This document shows positions 26,803 through 36,327 of a stretch of 64,000 nucleotides of DNA, one piece after another. This DNA comes from Hyphomicrobium sp. (GTDB lineage: Bacteria > Pseudomonadota > Alphaproteobacteria > Rhizobiales > Hyphomicrobiaceae), in NCBI RefSeq assembly GCF_009026145.1, contig NZ_WBUE01000023.1:1-64000 (forward strand). The letters run 5' to 3'. The notes below the pieces were generated by a model that saw only the letters and a program-made list of their open reading frames with translations, was not told the origin of the DNA and did no database searches. Both the position numbers and the translations under genes were made by a program. The number at the start of each line of letters is the position of its first letter. Positions within the stretch are counted from its first letter, which is position 1.

Positions 26803-28611
26803 CTACTGGTTGGCTCCGCCGTCGCGCCTTAGGCTCAACATGCGCTTCACGTTGTCGGCAAGCTCCTCCGCGCTGAAGGCCGGGAGCGAGCATATCCGGT
26901 TGGCGCAGGCGAAGGCGGCCGGCTGGTCGAGCTCGGGGTATTGCACATCGGGATTCGGGAGCGGGCCCTCGCGCGCATCCCACCAGTCGAGCCGCTTATA
27001 AAGCGCCGGATAGGCGCGCCCGGCCTTGTGCAGCAAAGCCGCTTGCGGCGCGTCCTTGTAGCCGACGATCGTAATGTGCGTCGGCTCTACGGCGAGCTCC
27101 CGGTCGGCAAGCAGGGTTCCGGCCGCCGCCCATGGCGACTGGTTGAGGTCCGCGGCGGCGGCCAGGTAGCGCGCGCCGTGCTCGGCAAGCGCGCGATAGC
27201 CTTCCTGGCCGAGGTAGCGATAGAGGCGATTGGCCAAGCGGGTCGCGGCCACCTGCTCGTCGTGTGGCTTCGCCGCTTTCAGGAACACGCCGGTCGCGGC
27301 CTCGGGTGCGGCCGTGGTGCGAAAGCCGCCGCTCGCGTCCTTGAAGCGCGCCGCGATGAACTTCCCGGCGCCGTCGGCGACGCCAAGCCAGGCGCGATCG
27401 CCCGTTGCGGCATAGAGATCGAGGGCGGCATGACCCATGGCGAGCGTATCGCCGAGGAATGGTCCGCCGCGGTCATTGTCGCCGTGGCGAAAACCTCCGC
27501 CTTCGATCGAGCGATGCGCGATGATGTAATTCGCCGCCCGCAACGCCGCGCTCAAGGCCGCCTCCTCGCCCGTCGCGCCGTAGTAGGCAAGGAGGCCGCT
27601 GATGGCCCAGCCGTTCTCGCGCGCATACGCGTTGCGGTCGATGCGCGGCTCGCGGCCGAGCCTATCGCGCTCGGCGGCACTCAAGGCGTAGAACTCTTTG
27701 CCATGCAGCGTGGCGTCCACATCGGCATCCTGACTCGTGAAGAAGGCGCCGTCCGGCCCCTGCAGCTTGGTCAACAGGAAGCGCTTCAAGTCCTGCGCTG
27801 CCTGCAGGTAGAGGGGCTCCTGCCACAGCGCGTAGGCCTGGGCGTATTGGCGCAGGCCGCTCGCCTGGTAGGACATGATCTTTTCGTAGTGGGGCGACGT
27901 CCAATCGACGGTGTCCGAATACTGATAGATGCCGCCCCATTGCCGGTCGATCAGCTTCAAGCCGGCATCGAGCGTCTGGCGGGCACGGTCTTGCGCTTGC
28001 TTGTCGCCGCGCTCGGCACCGGCCAGCAGGGAATCCATGCCATCGGTATCGATGAACTTGTGCACGTCGCCCCAGCCGCCGTGGCGCGCATCGTAGAAGT
28101 CGCGGCTGCGGGTCAAAAGTTGGGCGCGCTGCTTGGCGCTGAGCAGCGGATCGACGGCCGGCACCACCTCGATCGCCGCCTGCACCGACGGCCCGGGTGA
28201 CGGATCGGCGATCACCGCCTCGAGCAGCGACACCATGGCTGCCGGCTCGATGTAGCCGCGCCGCTTCACGATCTCGGAGCCATCGGGCGCGAAGATGATG
28301 GTCGCCGGCCAGCCCCAGTCGCCATAGCGGCTCGATAAGTCGGGCGAAGCGTCTTGGTCGACGCGCACGGGGAGATACTTCAACCTCAGCAGCTCGATCA
28401 CCTTGGGGTCCTTATAGGTGGTCTCCTCCATGACGTGGCACCAATGGCACCACACCGCCTCGAGGTCGAGAATGACGAAGCGCTGCTCGGCGCGAGCGCG
28501 CGCGAACAGGCCGTCGTTCCAGCCTTCCCACGTGAGCGCCGCTTCATCAGCGCGCGCCGTTGAAAATAGGGCCAGCAGAACCGCCAGCATCACTCTTGTC
28601 GCAATCCGCAT
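26803..28611 (-). CDS. exported thioredoxin-domain DUF255 protein (SSP411/YyaL-like)
   Basis: A 602-residue protein with a signal peptide (MRIATRVMLAVLLALFSTARA). Residues 25-150 form a thioredoxin-like DUF255 domain with the motif W-C-H-W-C at 54-58; the rest is an alpha/alpha-barrel resembling glycoside hydrolase or N-acylglucosamine epimerase folds, as in the SSP411/YyaL family. Most relatives are cytoplasmic, so the clear export signal is notable and would place the C-H-W-C pair in the oxidising periplasm. The substrate is unknown. Same strand as the upstream gene but with a 160-bp gap. Confidence 0.8.
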   Translation of the reverse strand: MRIATRVMLAVLLALFSTARADEAALTWEGWNDGLFARARAEQRFVILDLEAVWCHWCHVMEETTYKDPKVIELLRLKYLPVRVDQDASPDLSSRYGDWGWPATIIFAPDGSEIVKRRGYIEPAAMVSLLEAVIADPSPGPSVQAAIEVVPAVDPLLSAKQRAQLLTRSRDFYDARHGGWGDVHKFIDTDGMDSLLAGAERGDKQAQDRARQTLDAGLKLIDRQWGGIYQYSDTVDWTSPHYEKIMSYQASGLRQYAQAYALWQEPLYLQAAQDLKRFLLTKLQGPDGAFFTSQDADVDATLHGKEFYALSAAERDRLGREPRIDRNAYARENGWAISGLLAYYGATGEEAALSAALRAANYIIAHRSIEGGGFRHGDNDRGGPFLGDTLAMGHAALDLYAATGDRAWLGVADGAGKFIAARFKDASGGFRTTAAPEAATGVFLKAAKPHDEQVAATRLANRLYRYLGQEGYRALAEHGARYLAAAADLNQSPWAAAGTLLADRELAVEPTHITIVGYKDAPQAALLHKAGRAYPALYKRLDWWDAREGPLPNPDVQYPELDQPAAFACANRICSLPAFSAEELADNVKRMLSLRRDGGANQ

Positions 28612-28775
28612 CTGGTCCTCGTGCTCTCTTGAGCCGAGTACGTGCGAAGTTGCGGCTAAGTTTCACAACTGGGCAGCGCGGCCTGCCGACCCGGGCGGAG
28701 GCGGAAACGCCCTCGCGATCTTCGAGCTGACGCGGGCAGGCAATGCGGCGCTGCAGGTTCGTCGTGACCGTCGAT

Positions 28776-29582
28776 CTAGTATCCTACGCCGGTGAACCTG
28801 TAGCTCACCCCCGCCCGCACTATGTTGCCGTGCGTGTCGATATTCCAGCTGAAGACCGGCCCGACACCGCCCGCAAGACCGCTGGCCGTCGTGCTGCCGA
28901 GATCATAGTAGAGGTACTCGGCTTTGGCGCTCCAAGGCCCGCTGAAGTTCCATTCGGTGCCGCCGCCAACGGTCCAGCCGGAACGGAACGACTGATCGCT
29001 GGCGTTCATCGTGGATCGGCCGCACGGCGGCGTAACGAAGCACGTATCGAGGATGCTGACACGCGTCTGTGCACCGAAGTAGCCGCCGGTCCCATAGAAG
29101 AGCCAGTCGTCCGCAACGAACCCCATGCGGCCACGCGCGGTAAGATAGAAATCGGCTTCCGTGCGTGAGGATGTGTCCTGCCCCGCAAGTGGGGCGTGGG
29201 TGGGCGCGCTGCCGGTCAGGCCGAGGTCGCCAACATCGCCCTCCACGCCCAGCAATAGTGCGCCGAGCTGCCAATTGTAGCCGAGCTGGCCACCGGCAAC
29301 GAACCCCGACGTATCGGAATGCCACCGGTCGCCGGGATCCAAGGGAGGACCTAGCTGGGCAGTTGCTGCCCCCCACGGGGGCACGTTGTACCCGTTCAAG
29401 TCGAATGCTCCCGTGGAGCCCCAGGTCCCGCCAAGATGAAGCCCACCGTAAAACCCGGTCCAATTCGTTGCCGCCAACGTGACCGGGGCCGGATACGACG
29501 GCATGCCATCGGCTCGCGCATGCTGGCTCGCGCCGAGGCTGACGATGCCGATTGCGAGTAGCGCAATATTCATATGACGCAT
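28776..29582 (-). CDS. outer-membrane beta-barrel protein (Omp25/31-like)
   Basis: A 268-residue outer-membrane protein. Signal peptide MRHMNIALLAIGIVSLGASQ is cleaved near ARA, followed by NWTGFYGGLHLGGTWG, the family start, and eight alternating beta strands ending with the typical aromatic C-terminus YRFTGVGY, recognised by the BAM complex. Members bind porin-like or surface roles in Hyphomicrobiales. The ATG at 29582 with a GGGAGG site is chosen; 29573 is also possible. Monocistronic. Confidence 0.85.
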   Translation of the reverse strand: MRHMNIALLAIGIVSLGASQHARADGMPSYPAPVTLAATNWTGFYGGLHLGGTWGSTGAFDLNGYNVPPWGAATAQLGPPLDPGDRWHSDTSGFVAGGQLGYNWQLGALLLGVEGDVGDLGLTGSAPTHAPLAGQDTSSRTEADFYLTARGRMGFVADDWLFYGTGGYFGAQTRVSILDTCFVTPPCGRSTMNASDQSFRSGWTVGGGTEWNFSGPWSAKAEYLYYDLGSTTASGLAGGVGPVFSWNIDTHGNIVRAGVSYRFTGVGY

Positions 29583-29762
29583 GTGAATCGCCCTCCCAGG
29601 ACGGTGAAGACGATTCGGATATGCCGATTCGCGGCCGTGCCGACGGGAGGCCCACGGACAATTACCGCAATCAACAGGGCCCAATAGGTTTCAGGCTGTA
29701 ATGTGTGTGCGTGAGCGGTCAATTCCGCTTTGCGGTCAAAGGCCGACCGTGCTTGGCCGGCC

Positions 29763-30611
29763 TCAATGCGCCAGCAGCCCGGCGCGGCGCAGGATGCTCA
29801 AGACGGCCTGGCATGGCACCAGGAACGAGTGCCAATCGCCTTTCTTGCGAGGATCGACGTCGTAGCGAAAGCCGTTGTCCTCATTGGCAGCACCCTTGAC
29901 GACGACGCCGACCAGCGTGCCCTTGGCGTCGATGACCGGTCCGCCCGAGTTGCCGGGCAGCGAGTCGACGCTGGCGGCGATGTACGTCGATAGCCTGCCG
30001 CGAAATTCGGCCTTCCCGAGGCCGACGAACTCGCCTTTGCTCCAGCGCTTGGCTTCACGGGATAAGCGCAGCGAACGGCGCTTGCCGACGCCAGGAAATC
30101 CAATCGCGTAAATTTCCTGGCGCAGGGCTTGCTCACACCGGTCGCCAACGGGAAGCGGGGCGCCGAGGCGCCGCTTTGTGCTTGCCGTGATCCTGACCAC
30201 GGCGAGGTCGTAGGCGTCGTCGACATAGACGAGATCGACACCGTCGAGCCGCTGCGGTGGCGGCGCGAGCGTGATGCCGTCGCTCTCGAAGCGCGGCTGG
30301 TTGATATCCTCGGCGAGGTAGCGCCGTGGCTCTTTGCAGTCCTCGATGGCGTGCCCGGCGGTGATGAAATAGTAGTCGGTGCGCTTACCGCGCGGCGCCT
30401 GCCCCACGAGAAACGCGGAGGCCGTGTAGGCGCCGCTGCGGCCCTCGCAGACGAAGGCATAGACGGACGGCCACACGGCCCGAACGGCCGGCGGCTGTTT
30501 GTCGGTAAAGAATCCCTCGGCGGCGCGGCAATGCGTCCCCGGCGCCAACGTCATGAGCGCGCACGCGAGCGCTCGCAACCAAGACGCGGTGTCCGGCCGC
30601 TTCCCCTTCAC
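29763..30611 (-). CDS. exported trypsin-like serine protease
   Basis: The catalytic triad of a chymotrypsin-fold protease is intact: His in FITAGHAIED, Asp in DAYDLAVVRI and Ser in SLPGNSGGPVID. A hydrophobic stretch ALACALMTLAPG ahead of HCRAA is a signal peptide. There is no PDZ domain, so it is not DegP. The start is uncertain: a GTG at 30611 (two tandem GTGs) gives a normal signal peptide, while an in-frame ATG at 30761 would add 50 unlikely residues. Probably periplasmic quality control; target unknown. Confidence 0.75.
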   Translation of the reverse strand: MKGKRPDTASWLRALACALMTLAPGTHCRAAEGFFTDKQPPAVRAVWPSVYAFVCEGRSGAYTASAFLVGQAPRGKRTDYYFITAGHAIEDCKEPRRYLAEDINQPRFESDGITLAPPPQRLDGVDLVYVDDAYDLAVVRITASTKRRLGAPLPVGDRCEQALRQEIYAIGFPGVGKRRSLRLSREAKRWSKGEFVGLGKAEFRGRLSTYIAASVDSLPGNSGGPVIDAKGTLVGVVVKGAANEDNGFRYDVDPRKKGDWHSFLVPCQAVLSILRRAGLLAH

Positions 30612-30867
30612 CACGATTGAGACAGCGTCGGCGGCTTTCACGCGCAACCTGGGACGCTGGTTGCGTAGCAATCGACGATGTGCCGGCGCTCCCCGATCAG
30701 CGTTCACGTCCACCCCCCCAAACCGTCGCTGCAACGGCCCTGCGCTTAAAGCATCGCGCACGTCAAGCGCCAGAGGGAATTTGCCCGACCGGGGGGTGAC
30801 GCTGTCGCAGCGATGCTGCTCATTTTATCGATGCTGAAAATCAGTTTGGCAGACTGTGCATCCATCC

Positions 30868-31614
30868 TCATTCGCCTGCCTCACCCAGAACGAAGCGCAG
30901 CAGTCCGACGGCGTTGGAGGTGGCGTCCGGCCCGATGCCGAGCTGCTCCGCCGGAAGATTGAAGCGGTTCACCCAGTAGGTGGGATAGCCGAAGCTCTTG
31001 GCGCCGTACGCGTCCCAGCCGCCGAACGCGGCGAACGCGATTTCCTCCTTCTTCAGGCCGAGCTGCTCCATGCCGAGCGCGTAGGCGCGCGGGTCCGGTT
31101 TGTAGGTGCCGTTGACCTCGGTCGATAGCAACTCGTCGAAGAGATCGACGATGCCGGCGCCCTCTGCATTGGCGCGCAGCATGCGGCCCGAGAAGTTGGC
31201 GATGGTGATGAGGCGCACGCCCGCAGCCTTCAGCTTGCGCAGCATGGCGATGCTGTCCGGCCACGGCTGCAGGGTAAGGTAGGCGCCGAGCAGGCGCCGG
31301 CGCACGTCCTCCGGCAAGGGAAGCTGCATCGCTGCGGCCGTGTAGACGAGCGCGTCCTCGGTGACCTTGAAGAAGTCCTCGTGCCGGCCGGTGATGGAGC
31401 GCAGGAAGCCGTACTCGAACTGCTTGGTGCGCCAGGCCTTGGTGAACGCGAGGCCCTTCCCCGGATACGCCTTCTCGACCTCGGGCACCACCGAGTTCGG
31501 ATTGAAGATGACGAAGTAGTCGAACGCGACGGCCTTGAAGCGCGGCGCTGCCTGCGCCTGGGCGGCGATGGCAGCGAGCAAGGCGACGAGCAACATTGGC
31601 AAGGGAAGGCGCAT
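30868..31614 (-). CDS. exported HAD-like protein related to haloacid dehalogenases
   Basis: A 248-residue protein with a clear signal peptide (MRLPLPMLLVALLAAIAAQA). The mature part follows the type II haloacid dehalogenase pattern: FDYFVIFN in place of FDAYGTLFD, WRTKQFEYGFLR, KPDPRAYALG and GGWDAYGAKSFG. The nucleophile Asp and the Lys are kept, but the Thr and Ser of motifs I and II are replaced (IANFS instead of LSNG) and the S-x-N of the active site is missing. It is therefore probably not a working dehalogenase; a periplasmic phosphatase or binding role is possible. Confidence 0.75.
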   Translation of the reverse strand: MRLPLPMLLVALLAAIAAQAQAAPRFKAVAFDYFVIFNPNSVVPEVEKAYPGKGLAFTKAWRTKQFEYGFLRSITGRHEDFFKVTEDALVYTAAAMQLPLPEDVRRRLLGAYLTLQPWPDSIAMLRKLKAAGVRLITIANFSGRMLRANAEGAGIVDLFDELLSTEVNGTYKPDPRAYALGMEQLGLKKEEIAFAAFGGWDAYGAKSFGYPTYWVNRFNLPAEQLGIGPDATSNAVGLLRFVLGEAGE

Positions 31615-31810
31615 GAGAACCTGCGGGCGACGAGCCGATCAGGCACGCAGCCCTCGAAAGCGTGTCCTCGAAGTCCGGCCCGGCCTCAGCTATTCGGCCG
31701 TCGCTGGGAAAAGTTTCGCGCGCCGCCGATGCCGACAACGCGCTCAGGGGAAGCGAGTGAAATCCCGGAGGTCCGCCCGGAACATCCCTTGTCATCAGGC
31801 GTTTGCGTCG

Positions 31811-32875
31811 ATGGTCCTCGGAACCATGCATTCAAATTCGCACGGGCCGGATTTCGCGAGCTTTGCTGCGGCCGATGAGGCACGGCGCGGCTGGGGGCGC
31901 GTGCTTGATTTCTGGATGGCCCGTCGGGAAACGCCGTATCGGCTGGTGTTGGAGCGGCCGGGCCTGAGGCTTCGATGCTACGGCCGGCCTGGAGACCAGC
32001 CATCCTGGCTGATCATCCCGGCGCCGATAAAAAAGCACTACATCTGGGACTTGTTGCCACCGGTCAGCGTCGTGCAGCGCTGCCTTGAATCGGGGTTCAA
32101 CGTCTATCTCCTCGAATGGACTGAGGCTCCGCGGGACGACCCGAACATCGGAATAGCGACCTACGCCGATCGCCATATTCTCGACTGCGCAAACGCAATC
32201 GGCAGACCGATTGTTCTCGCGGGACACTCTCTTGGGGGCACGTTTGCGGCGATCTTCTCCTCGCTCCATCCTGAGAAGGTGGGCGCGCTCGTGCTGCTCG
32301 AAGCGCCACTCAGCTTCGCCGAAGATACCGGTGCTATCGCTCGGCTCATTCGCCAATTTCCGAGCGTAGAGGCGCTAAGCGGTTTCGACGATTGTCCAGG
32401 CGTACTTCTCGGCGCCCTTGGCGTCGCCGCCTCACCGGAGAGCTTTCTCTGGTGGCGTTGGCGCGACGGGGTTGCCAGCCTCGTGGACCCCGAGGCTCTT
32501 TACACGCACCTCCTGGTCGAGCGATGGCTACTTGATGAGCTGGCCATGCCCGGCGGGCTCTTCGCTGATGTCGTCGATCTATATCGACAGGATCATTTCA
32601 TGCGCGGAACGCTTCGCGTGGGCGACAAGCCAGCCGCGGCGCGGAACGTCACTGCGCCCGTCCTGGCCGTGATCGATCCTGAAAGCGACGTGGTTCCACC
32701 GAGTTCCGTCATGCCATTCCTCGATGTGCTACCCGGCCGGGACAAGAAGCTCTTGCGCTACGAGGGTGACACCGGCATCGCACTCCGGCACGTCGGCGTT
32801 CTTGTCGGACGCAATGCCCATCGTACCTTGTGGCCGGAGGTTCTCGCCTGGGTGAATAGCCGAAGCGCGCACTAG
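31811..32875 (+). CDS. PhaC-like alpha/beta hydrolase
   Basis: A 354-residue protein resembling class III polyhydroxyalkanoate synthase subunits: IPAPIKKHYIWDLLPPVSVV, FNVYLLEWTE, and the C-terminal RHVGVLVGRNAHRTLWPEV. The nucleophile elbow is G-H-S-L-G-G, not the G-x-C-x-G of PHA synthases, so the catalytic residue is Ser and the enzyme is more likely a hydrolase or depolymerase. The acid is probably in VIDPESDVVPP. The start at 31811 is chosen within a longer open frame; 31826 is also possible. Codon use is less GC-biased than neighbours. Confidence 0.72.
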   Translation: MVLGTMHSNSHGPDFASFAAADEARRGWGRVLDFWMARRETPYRLVLERPGLRLRCYGRPGDQPSWLIIPAPIKKHYIWDLLPPVSVVQRCLESGFNVYLLEWTEAPRDDPNIGIATYADRHILDCANAIGRPIVLAGHSLGGTFAAIFSSLHPEKVGALVLLEAPLSFAEDTGAIARLIRQFPSVEALSGFDDCPGVLLGALGVAASPESFLWWRWRDGVASLVDPEALYTHLLVERWLLDELAMPGGLFADVVDLYRQDHFMRGTLRVGDKPAAARNVTAPVLAVIDPESDVVPPSSVMPFLDVLPGRDKKLLRYEGDTGIALRHVGVLVGRNAHRTLWPEVLAWVNSRSAH

Positions 32876-32919
32876 CGCCTTTCTAGTTTCGGCGGAACGC
32901 ATGTCGTCTAGCCGTTAAC

Positions 32920-33085
32920 CCCTCACCCGGAAGCTCGTCCATGCGGAGCATGGCTTCGCCATGACCGCTTCCGACCTCTCCCGCCGGGAGAGGTGGTGTG
33001 CGAGCCACTTAACCTCTCCCCGGTGGGGAGAGGTTGCGCGAAATCGCGTTTCGCCGCGATAAGCGCGGGCGAGGGGGCGCGAGCG
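32920..33085. repeat. intergenic repeat cluster with two short palindromes
   Basis: The gap before pntB contains two closely related palindromes, CCTCTCCCGCCGGGAGAGG at 32975-32993 and a 21-bp version at 33013-33033 (CCTCTCCCC, GGGGAGAGG arms), inside outer flanks CCCCTCACCC and GGGCGAGGGGG. This matches the common alphaproteobacterial intergenic repeat type. No T tract, so it is not a standard terminator. Confidence 0.65.
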
Positions 33086-33109
33086 GGATCGGCGCATCTA
33101 CAAGCTGGT

Positions 33110-34516
33110 TTAGTGCGCCAGCGCCTTGACGATCTCTTCCGTCATCTTCTTGGCGTCGCCCAGCACCATCACCGTGTTGTCGTTGTAGAACAGCGGATTG
33201 TCGATGCCGGCGTAGCCCGAGGCGAGCGAGCGCTTGTTGAACAGCACGGTGCCCGCCTTCCACGCCTGCAACACCGGCATGCCGTAGATGGGCGAAGACT
33301 TGTCGGTCTCGGCCGCCGGGTTGACGACATCGTTGGCGCCAATGACGTAGACGACGTCGGCCTGCGGCATCTCCGAGTTGATGTCCTCGAGCTCGAACAC
33401 CTCGTCGTACGGAACGTTGGCCTCGGCGAGCAGCACGTTCATGTGACCGGGCATGCGGCCGGCGACCGGATGGATGGCGTACTTTACTTCCACGCCTGCC
33501 TTCTTCAGCGCATCCGCCATCTCGCGCAATGCGTGCTGCGCCTGCGCGACCGCCATGCCGTAGCCCGGCACGATGATCACACGCGCGGCGTTCTTCATCA
33601 CATAGGCGGCGTCCTCGGCCGAGCCGAGCTTGACCGGCTTCTGCTCGGCGCCGCCGGCGGGGCCCGCCACCTCGCCGCCGAAGCCGCCGAGGATGACGGA
33701 GATGAACGAGCGGTTCATCCCCTTGCACATGATGTACGACAGGATGGCGCCGGAGGAGCCGACGAGGGCGCCGGTGATGATGAGGGCGATGTTCGATAGC
33801 GTGAAGCCGATGCCGGCTGCCGCCCAGCCCGAGTAGGAGTTGAGCATCGACACGACGACCGGCATGTCCGCGCCGCCGATGGGAATGATGATCAGGACGC
33901 CGAACAGCATCGCCGTCAGCGTGATGCCCCAGAACAGCAGCGGGTCACCGCCCGACTGGCAGAACAGGTAGATGAGGTAGACGAGGCCCGCGAACAGCGC
34001 GAGGTTGATGACGTGGCGCGCCGGCAGAATGATGGGCTTGCCGGACATGCGCGCCGACAGCTTCAAGAAGGCGATCACCGAGCCGGTAAAGGTGATGGCG
34101 CCGATGGCGACGCCGAGCGACATTTCGACGAGGCTGGCGAAGTGGATGGCGCCGCGCGTCCCGATGCCGAAGCTATCGGGCGCATAGAGCGCCGCGGCGG
34201 CGACGAACACGGCGGCGAGACCGACGAGCGAGTGGAACGCGGCGACCAGCTCCGGCATCGCCGTCATGGCGATGCGTCGCGCAGTGACGGCACCGGCGAT
34301 GCCGCCGACGGCGAGGCCGCCGCCGAGCAGGATCCAGGTGAGCGGCAATTGCGGGTTGGCCACCGCCAGCGTCGTTCCCATGGCGATGAGCATGCCGAGC
34401 ATGCCGGCGTAGTTGCCGCGCCGCGAGGTGGCGGGGCTCGACAGGCCGCGCAGGGCGAGGATGAAGAGGACGCCGGAGACGAGGTAGAGGCCGGCGACGA
34501 GATTGGGCGTCAGCAT
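33110..34516 (-). CDS. pntB: NAD(P) transhydrogenase beta subunit
   Basis: A 468-residue subunit with about nine membrane spans followed by the NADP-binding domain III. Evidence includes the membrane sequence PVVVSMLNSYSGWAAAG, and in domain III the GYGMAVAQAQ and HPVAGRMPGHMNVLLAEA motifs and VIGANDVVNPAA. With PntAa and PntAb it couples proton entry to hydride transfer from NADH to NADP, a main NADPH source. Third gene of the operon. Confidence 0.96.
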   Translation of the reverse strand: MLTPNLVAGLYLVSGVLFILALRGLSSPATSRRGNYAGMLGMLIAMGTTLAVANPQLPLTWILLGGGLAVGGIAGAVTARRIAMTAMPELVAAFHSLVGLAAVFVAAAALYAPDSFGIGTRGAIHFASLVEMSLGVAIGAITFTGSVIAFLKLSARMSGKPIILPARHVINLALFAGLVYLIYLFCQSGGDPLLFWGITLTAMLFGVLIIIPIGGADMPVVVSMLNSYSGWAAAGIGFTLSNIALIITGALVGSSGAILSYIMCKGMNRSFISVILGGFGGEVAGPAGGAEQKPVKLGSAEDAAYVMKNAARVIIVPGYGMAVAQAQHALREMADALKKAGVEVKYAIHPVAGRMPGHMNVLLAEANVPYDEVFELEDINSEMPQADVVYVIGANDVVNPAAETDKSSPIYGMPVLQAWKAGTVLFNKRSLASGYAGIDNPLFYNDNTVMVLGDAKKMTEEIVKALAH

Positions 34517-34550
34517 TGCTCTCTTCCCCCGTGGGCGCGTGCTGTTCCGG

Positions 34551-34955
34551 TCACCGCTTGTCGCCCTTCTTCTTGTACATGGCGAGCATGCGCTGGGTGA
34601 CGAGGAAGCCGCCGAAGATATTCACGGCCGCCATGGCCAGGGCCAGCACGCCAAACGTCTTGGAGGCGAGCTCATCGCCGCTCATGAAGCCTTCGAGGCC
34701 CCCGTGCTCGACCGCGACGGCGAGCAGCGCGCCGACGACGATCACCGACGAGATGGCGTTGGTCACGCTCATCAGCGGCGTGTGCAGGGCGGGTGTGACG
34801 CTCCACACGACGTAGTAGCCGACGAAGATCGCCATCACGAACACCATCAGCTCGTAGACGACGGGATCGATGGCGCCGCCGATGCCGCTCGCTGCAAATG
34901 CCTGTGTCGGTAGCAGCGCTGCAGGAAGAGCGATCCACTTACGCGAATTGTTCAT
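34551..34955 (-). CDS. pntAb: NAD(P) transhydrogenase subunit alpha part 2
   Basis: A 134-residue membrane subunit with three or four spans and the family core [20 protein letters not shown]. It corresponds to the C-terminal membrane part of the single PntA of Escherichia coli; the split form is typical of Alphaproteobacteria. The ATG at 34955 is one base after the pntAa stop, indicating coupled translation, and pntB follows 34 bp later. The N-terminus could include a signal-like segment ([14 protein letters not shown]). Confidence 0.93.
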   Translation of the reverse strand: MNNSRKWIALPAALLPTQAFAASGIGGAIDPVVYELMVFVMAIFVGYYVVWSVTPALHTPLMSVTNAISSVIVVGALLAVAVEHGGLEGFMSGDELASKTFGVLALAMAAVNIFGGFLVTQRMLAMYKKKGDKR

Positions 34956-34956
34956 C

Positions 34957-36090
34957 TCACGCTCCCTGCAGGCTGGGGTGAACGATCTTGCCGTCGCGCG
35001 CAACCAACGTGCCCTTGACGATCTCGTCGTCCCAATTGACCGCCAGCTTCTTTTCCTTCTTGTCGATTAAGGTCTCGAGGAAGGCGTAAAGGTTCTTGGC
35101 GTAGAGGCTGGAGGCGTTGACGGCGATGTCGCCGGCCAGATTGAGCGGGGCGTAGATGCGCACGCCATTGTGCTCCACGGTCTTGCCGGGCTGCGTCAGC
35201 TCGCAATTGCCGCCGCGCTCGGCGGCGAGGTCGACGATGATGGAGCCGGGCTTCATGCTCTCGACCATGGCGCGCGTGATGAGCCGCGGCGCCGGACGGC
35301 CCGGGATGAGCGCGGTGGTGATGACGATGTCCTGGTTCTTGATGTGGGAGGCGACGAGCTCGGCCTGCTTGGCCTGGTACTCGGCCGACATCGGCTTGGC
35401 GTAGCCGGCGGCGGTCTGCGCCTGCTTGAACTCCTCGTCCTCCACGGCGATGAACTTGGCGCCGAGCGAGGCCACCTGCTCCTTGGCGGCGGGACGCACG
35501 TCGGTAGCCGAGACCTGCGCGCCGAGGCGGCGCGCGGTGGCGATGGCCTGCAGGCCGGCGACGCCGGCGCCCATGACGAAAACCTTTGCGGCGGGAACCG
35601 TGCCCGCCGCCGTCATCATCATCGGCATTGCCTGCTGGAACATGGCCGCAGCATCTACGACGGCCTTGTAGCCGGCGAGGTTCGCCTGGCTCGACAGAAC
35701 GTCCATCGACTGCGCGCGCGTGATGCGCGGCATGAACTCCATGCTGAACAGCGCGGCATTGCCCCCTGCCAGCGCCTGCAGCGCGGCGCTGTCGCCGTAG
35801 GGATCGAGCATGGCGACGACGAGGGCGCCGGGCTTCAGCGCAGCGACGTCGGCGGCACTCGGGCGGCGCACTTTGAGGAGGATATCGGCGTCGCGTAGCG
35901 CATCCGCCGCGGTGGCAACAATCTCCGCCCCTTGCGCGCGGAGCGCATCGTCGGAGAAGCGCGAGCGGGCGCCGGCGCCCGCCTCGACCTTCACATGCGC
36001 GCCGAGGCCGACGAGCTTCTTGACCGTCTCGGGCGAGACCGCAACGCGCGGTTCATCCGCAGGCTCGGCCGTAACCGCTATGGTGACCAT
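34957..36090 (-). CDS. pntAa: NAD(P) transhydrogenase subunit alpha part 1
   Basis: A 377-residue soluble NAD(H)-binding domain I. Typical motifs are [13 protein letters not shown] at the N-terminus, the Rossmann sequence [23 protein letters not shown] and the domain-core [19 protein letters not shown]. It is related to alanine dehydrogenase, and ald lies about 15 kb away. First gene of the transhydrogenase operon; a 93-bp gap separates it from the oxidase subunit gene upstream. GGGAGG lies before its ATG. Confidence 0.95.
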   Translation of the reverse strand: MVTIAVTAEPADEPRVAVSPETVKKLVGLGAHVKVEAGAGARSRFSDDALRAQGAEIVATAADALRDADILLKVRRPSAADVAALKPGALVVAMLDPYGDSAALQALAGGNAALFSMEFMPRITRAQSMDVLSSQANLAGYKAVVDAAAMFQQAMPMMMTAAGTVPAAKVFVMGAGVAGLQAIATARRLGAQVSATDVRPAAKEQVASLGAKFIAVEDEEFKQAQTAAGYAKPMSAEYQAKQAELVASHIKNQDIVITTALIPGRPAPRLITRAMVESMKPGSIIVDLAAERGGNCELTQPGKTVEHNGVRIYAPLNLAGDIAVNASSLYAKNLYAFLETLIDKKEKKLAVNWDDEIVKGTLVARDGKIVHPSLQGA

Positions 36091-36183
36091 GCACGCGTCC
36101 GATCGCAGGGAGGTTTCTCACACACCGCCGGATCCGGGCGCCCTAAGGTCGGCGCCGAGCTTCCAGCGCGCGGCGCGGTTGTT

Positions 36184-36327
36184 CTAGGTGAGGAAGTAGC
36201 CCATCCCGGCCAGCAGCACCACGAGACCGGCGATCATCACCTTCGTGAGCAGGATGAACTGCCTATAGGTCTGCTCGGCTTGGGCGTAGTCCATGTTAGG
36301 ATTGCCGCCAGACAAATCGATCGCCAC
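36184..36327 (-). CDS. aa3-type cytochrome c oxidase subunit IV
   Basis: A 47-residue inner-membrane peptide translated from a GTG start (GTGGCGATCGATTTG). It shows the subunit IV pattern: M-D-Y-A-Q-A-E-Q-T-Y, then F-I-L-L-T-K, a hydrophobic segment VMIAGLVVLLAGMGYF and the C-terminal F-L-T. The family (COX4_pro_2) is a small subunit of bacterial aa3 oxidase that is often placed just upstream of pntAa in this group. The start is set by a AGGGAGGGG-like site upstream. It lies in an operon-like arrangement with the transhydrogenase. Confidence 0.85.
   Translation of the reverse strand: MAIDLSGGNPNMDYAQAEQTYRQFILLTKVMIAGLVVLLAGMGYFLT

Noticed and set aside
32920..33085. Possible terminator of pntB
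   Set aside because: The palindromes lack a following T tract and are duplicated, so they are listed as repeats.
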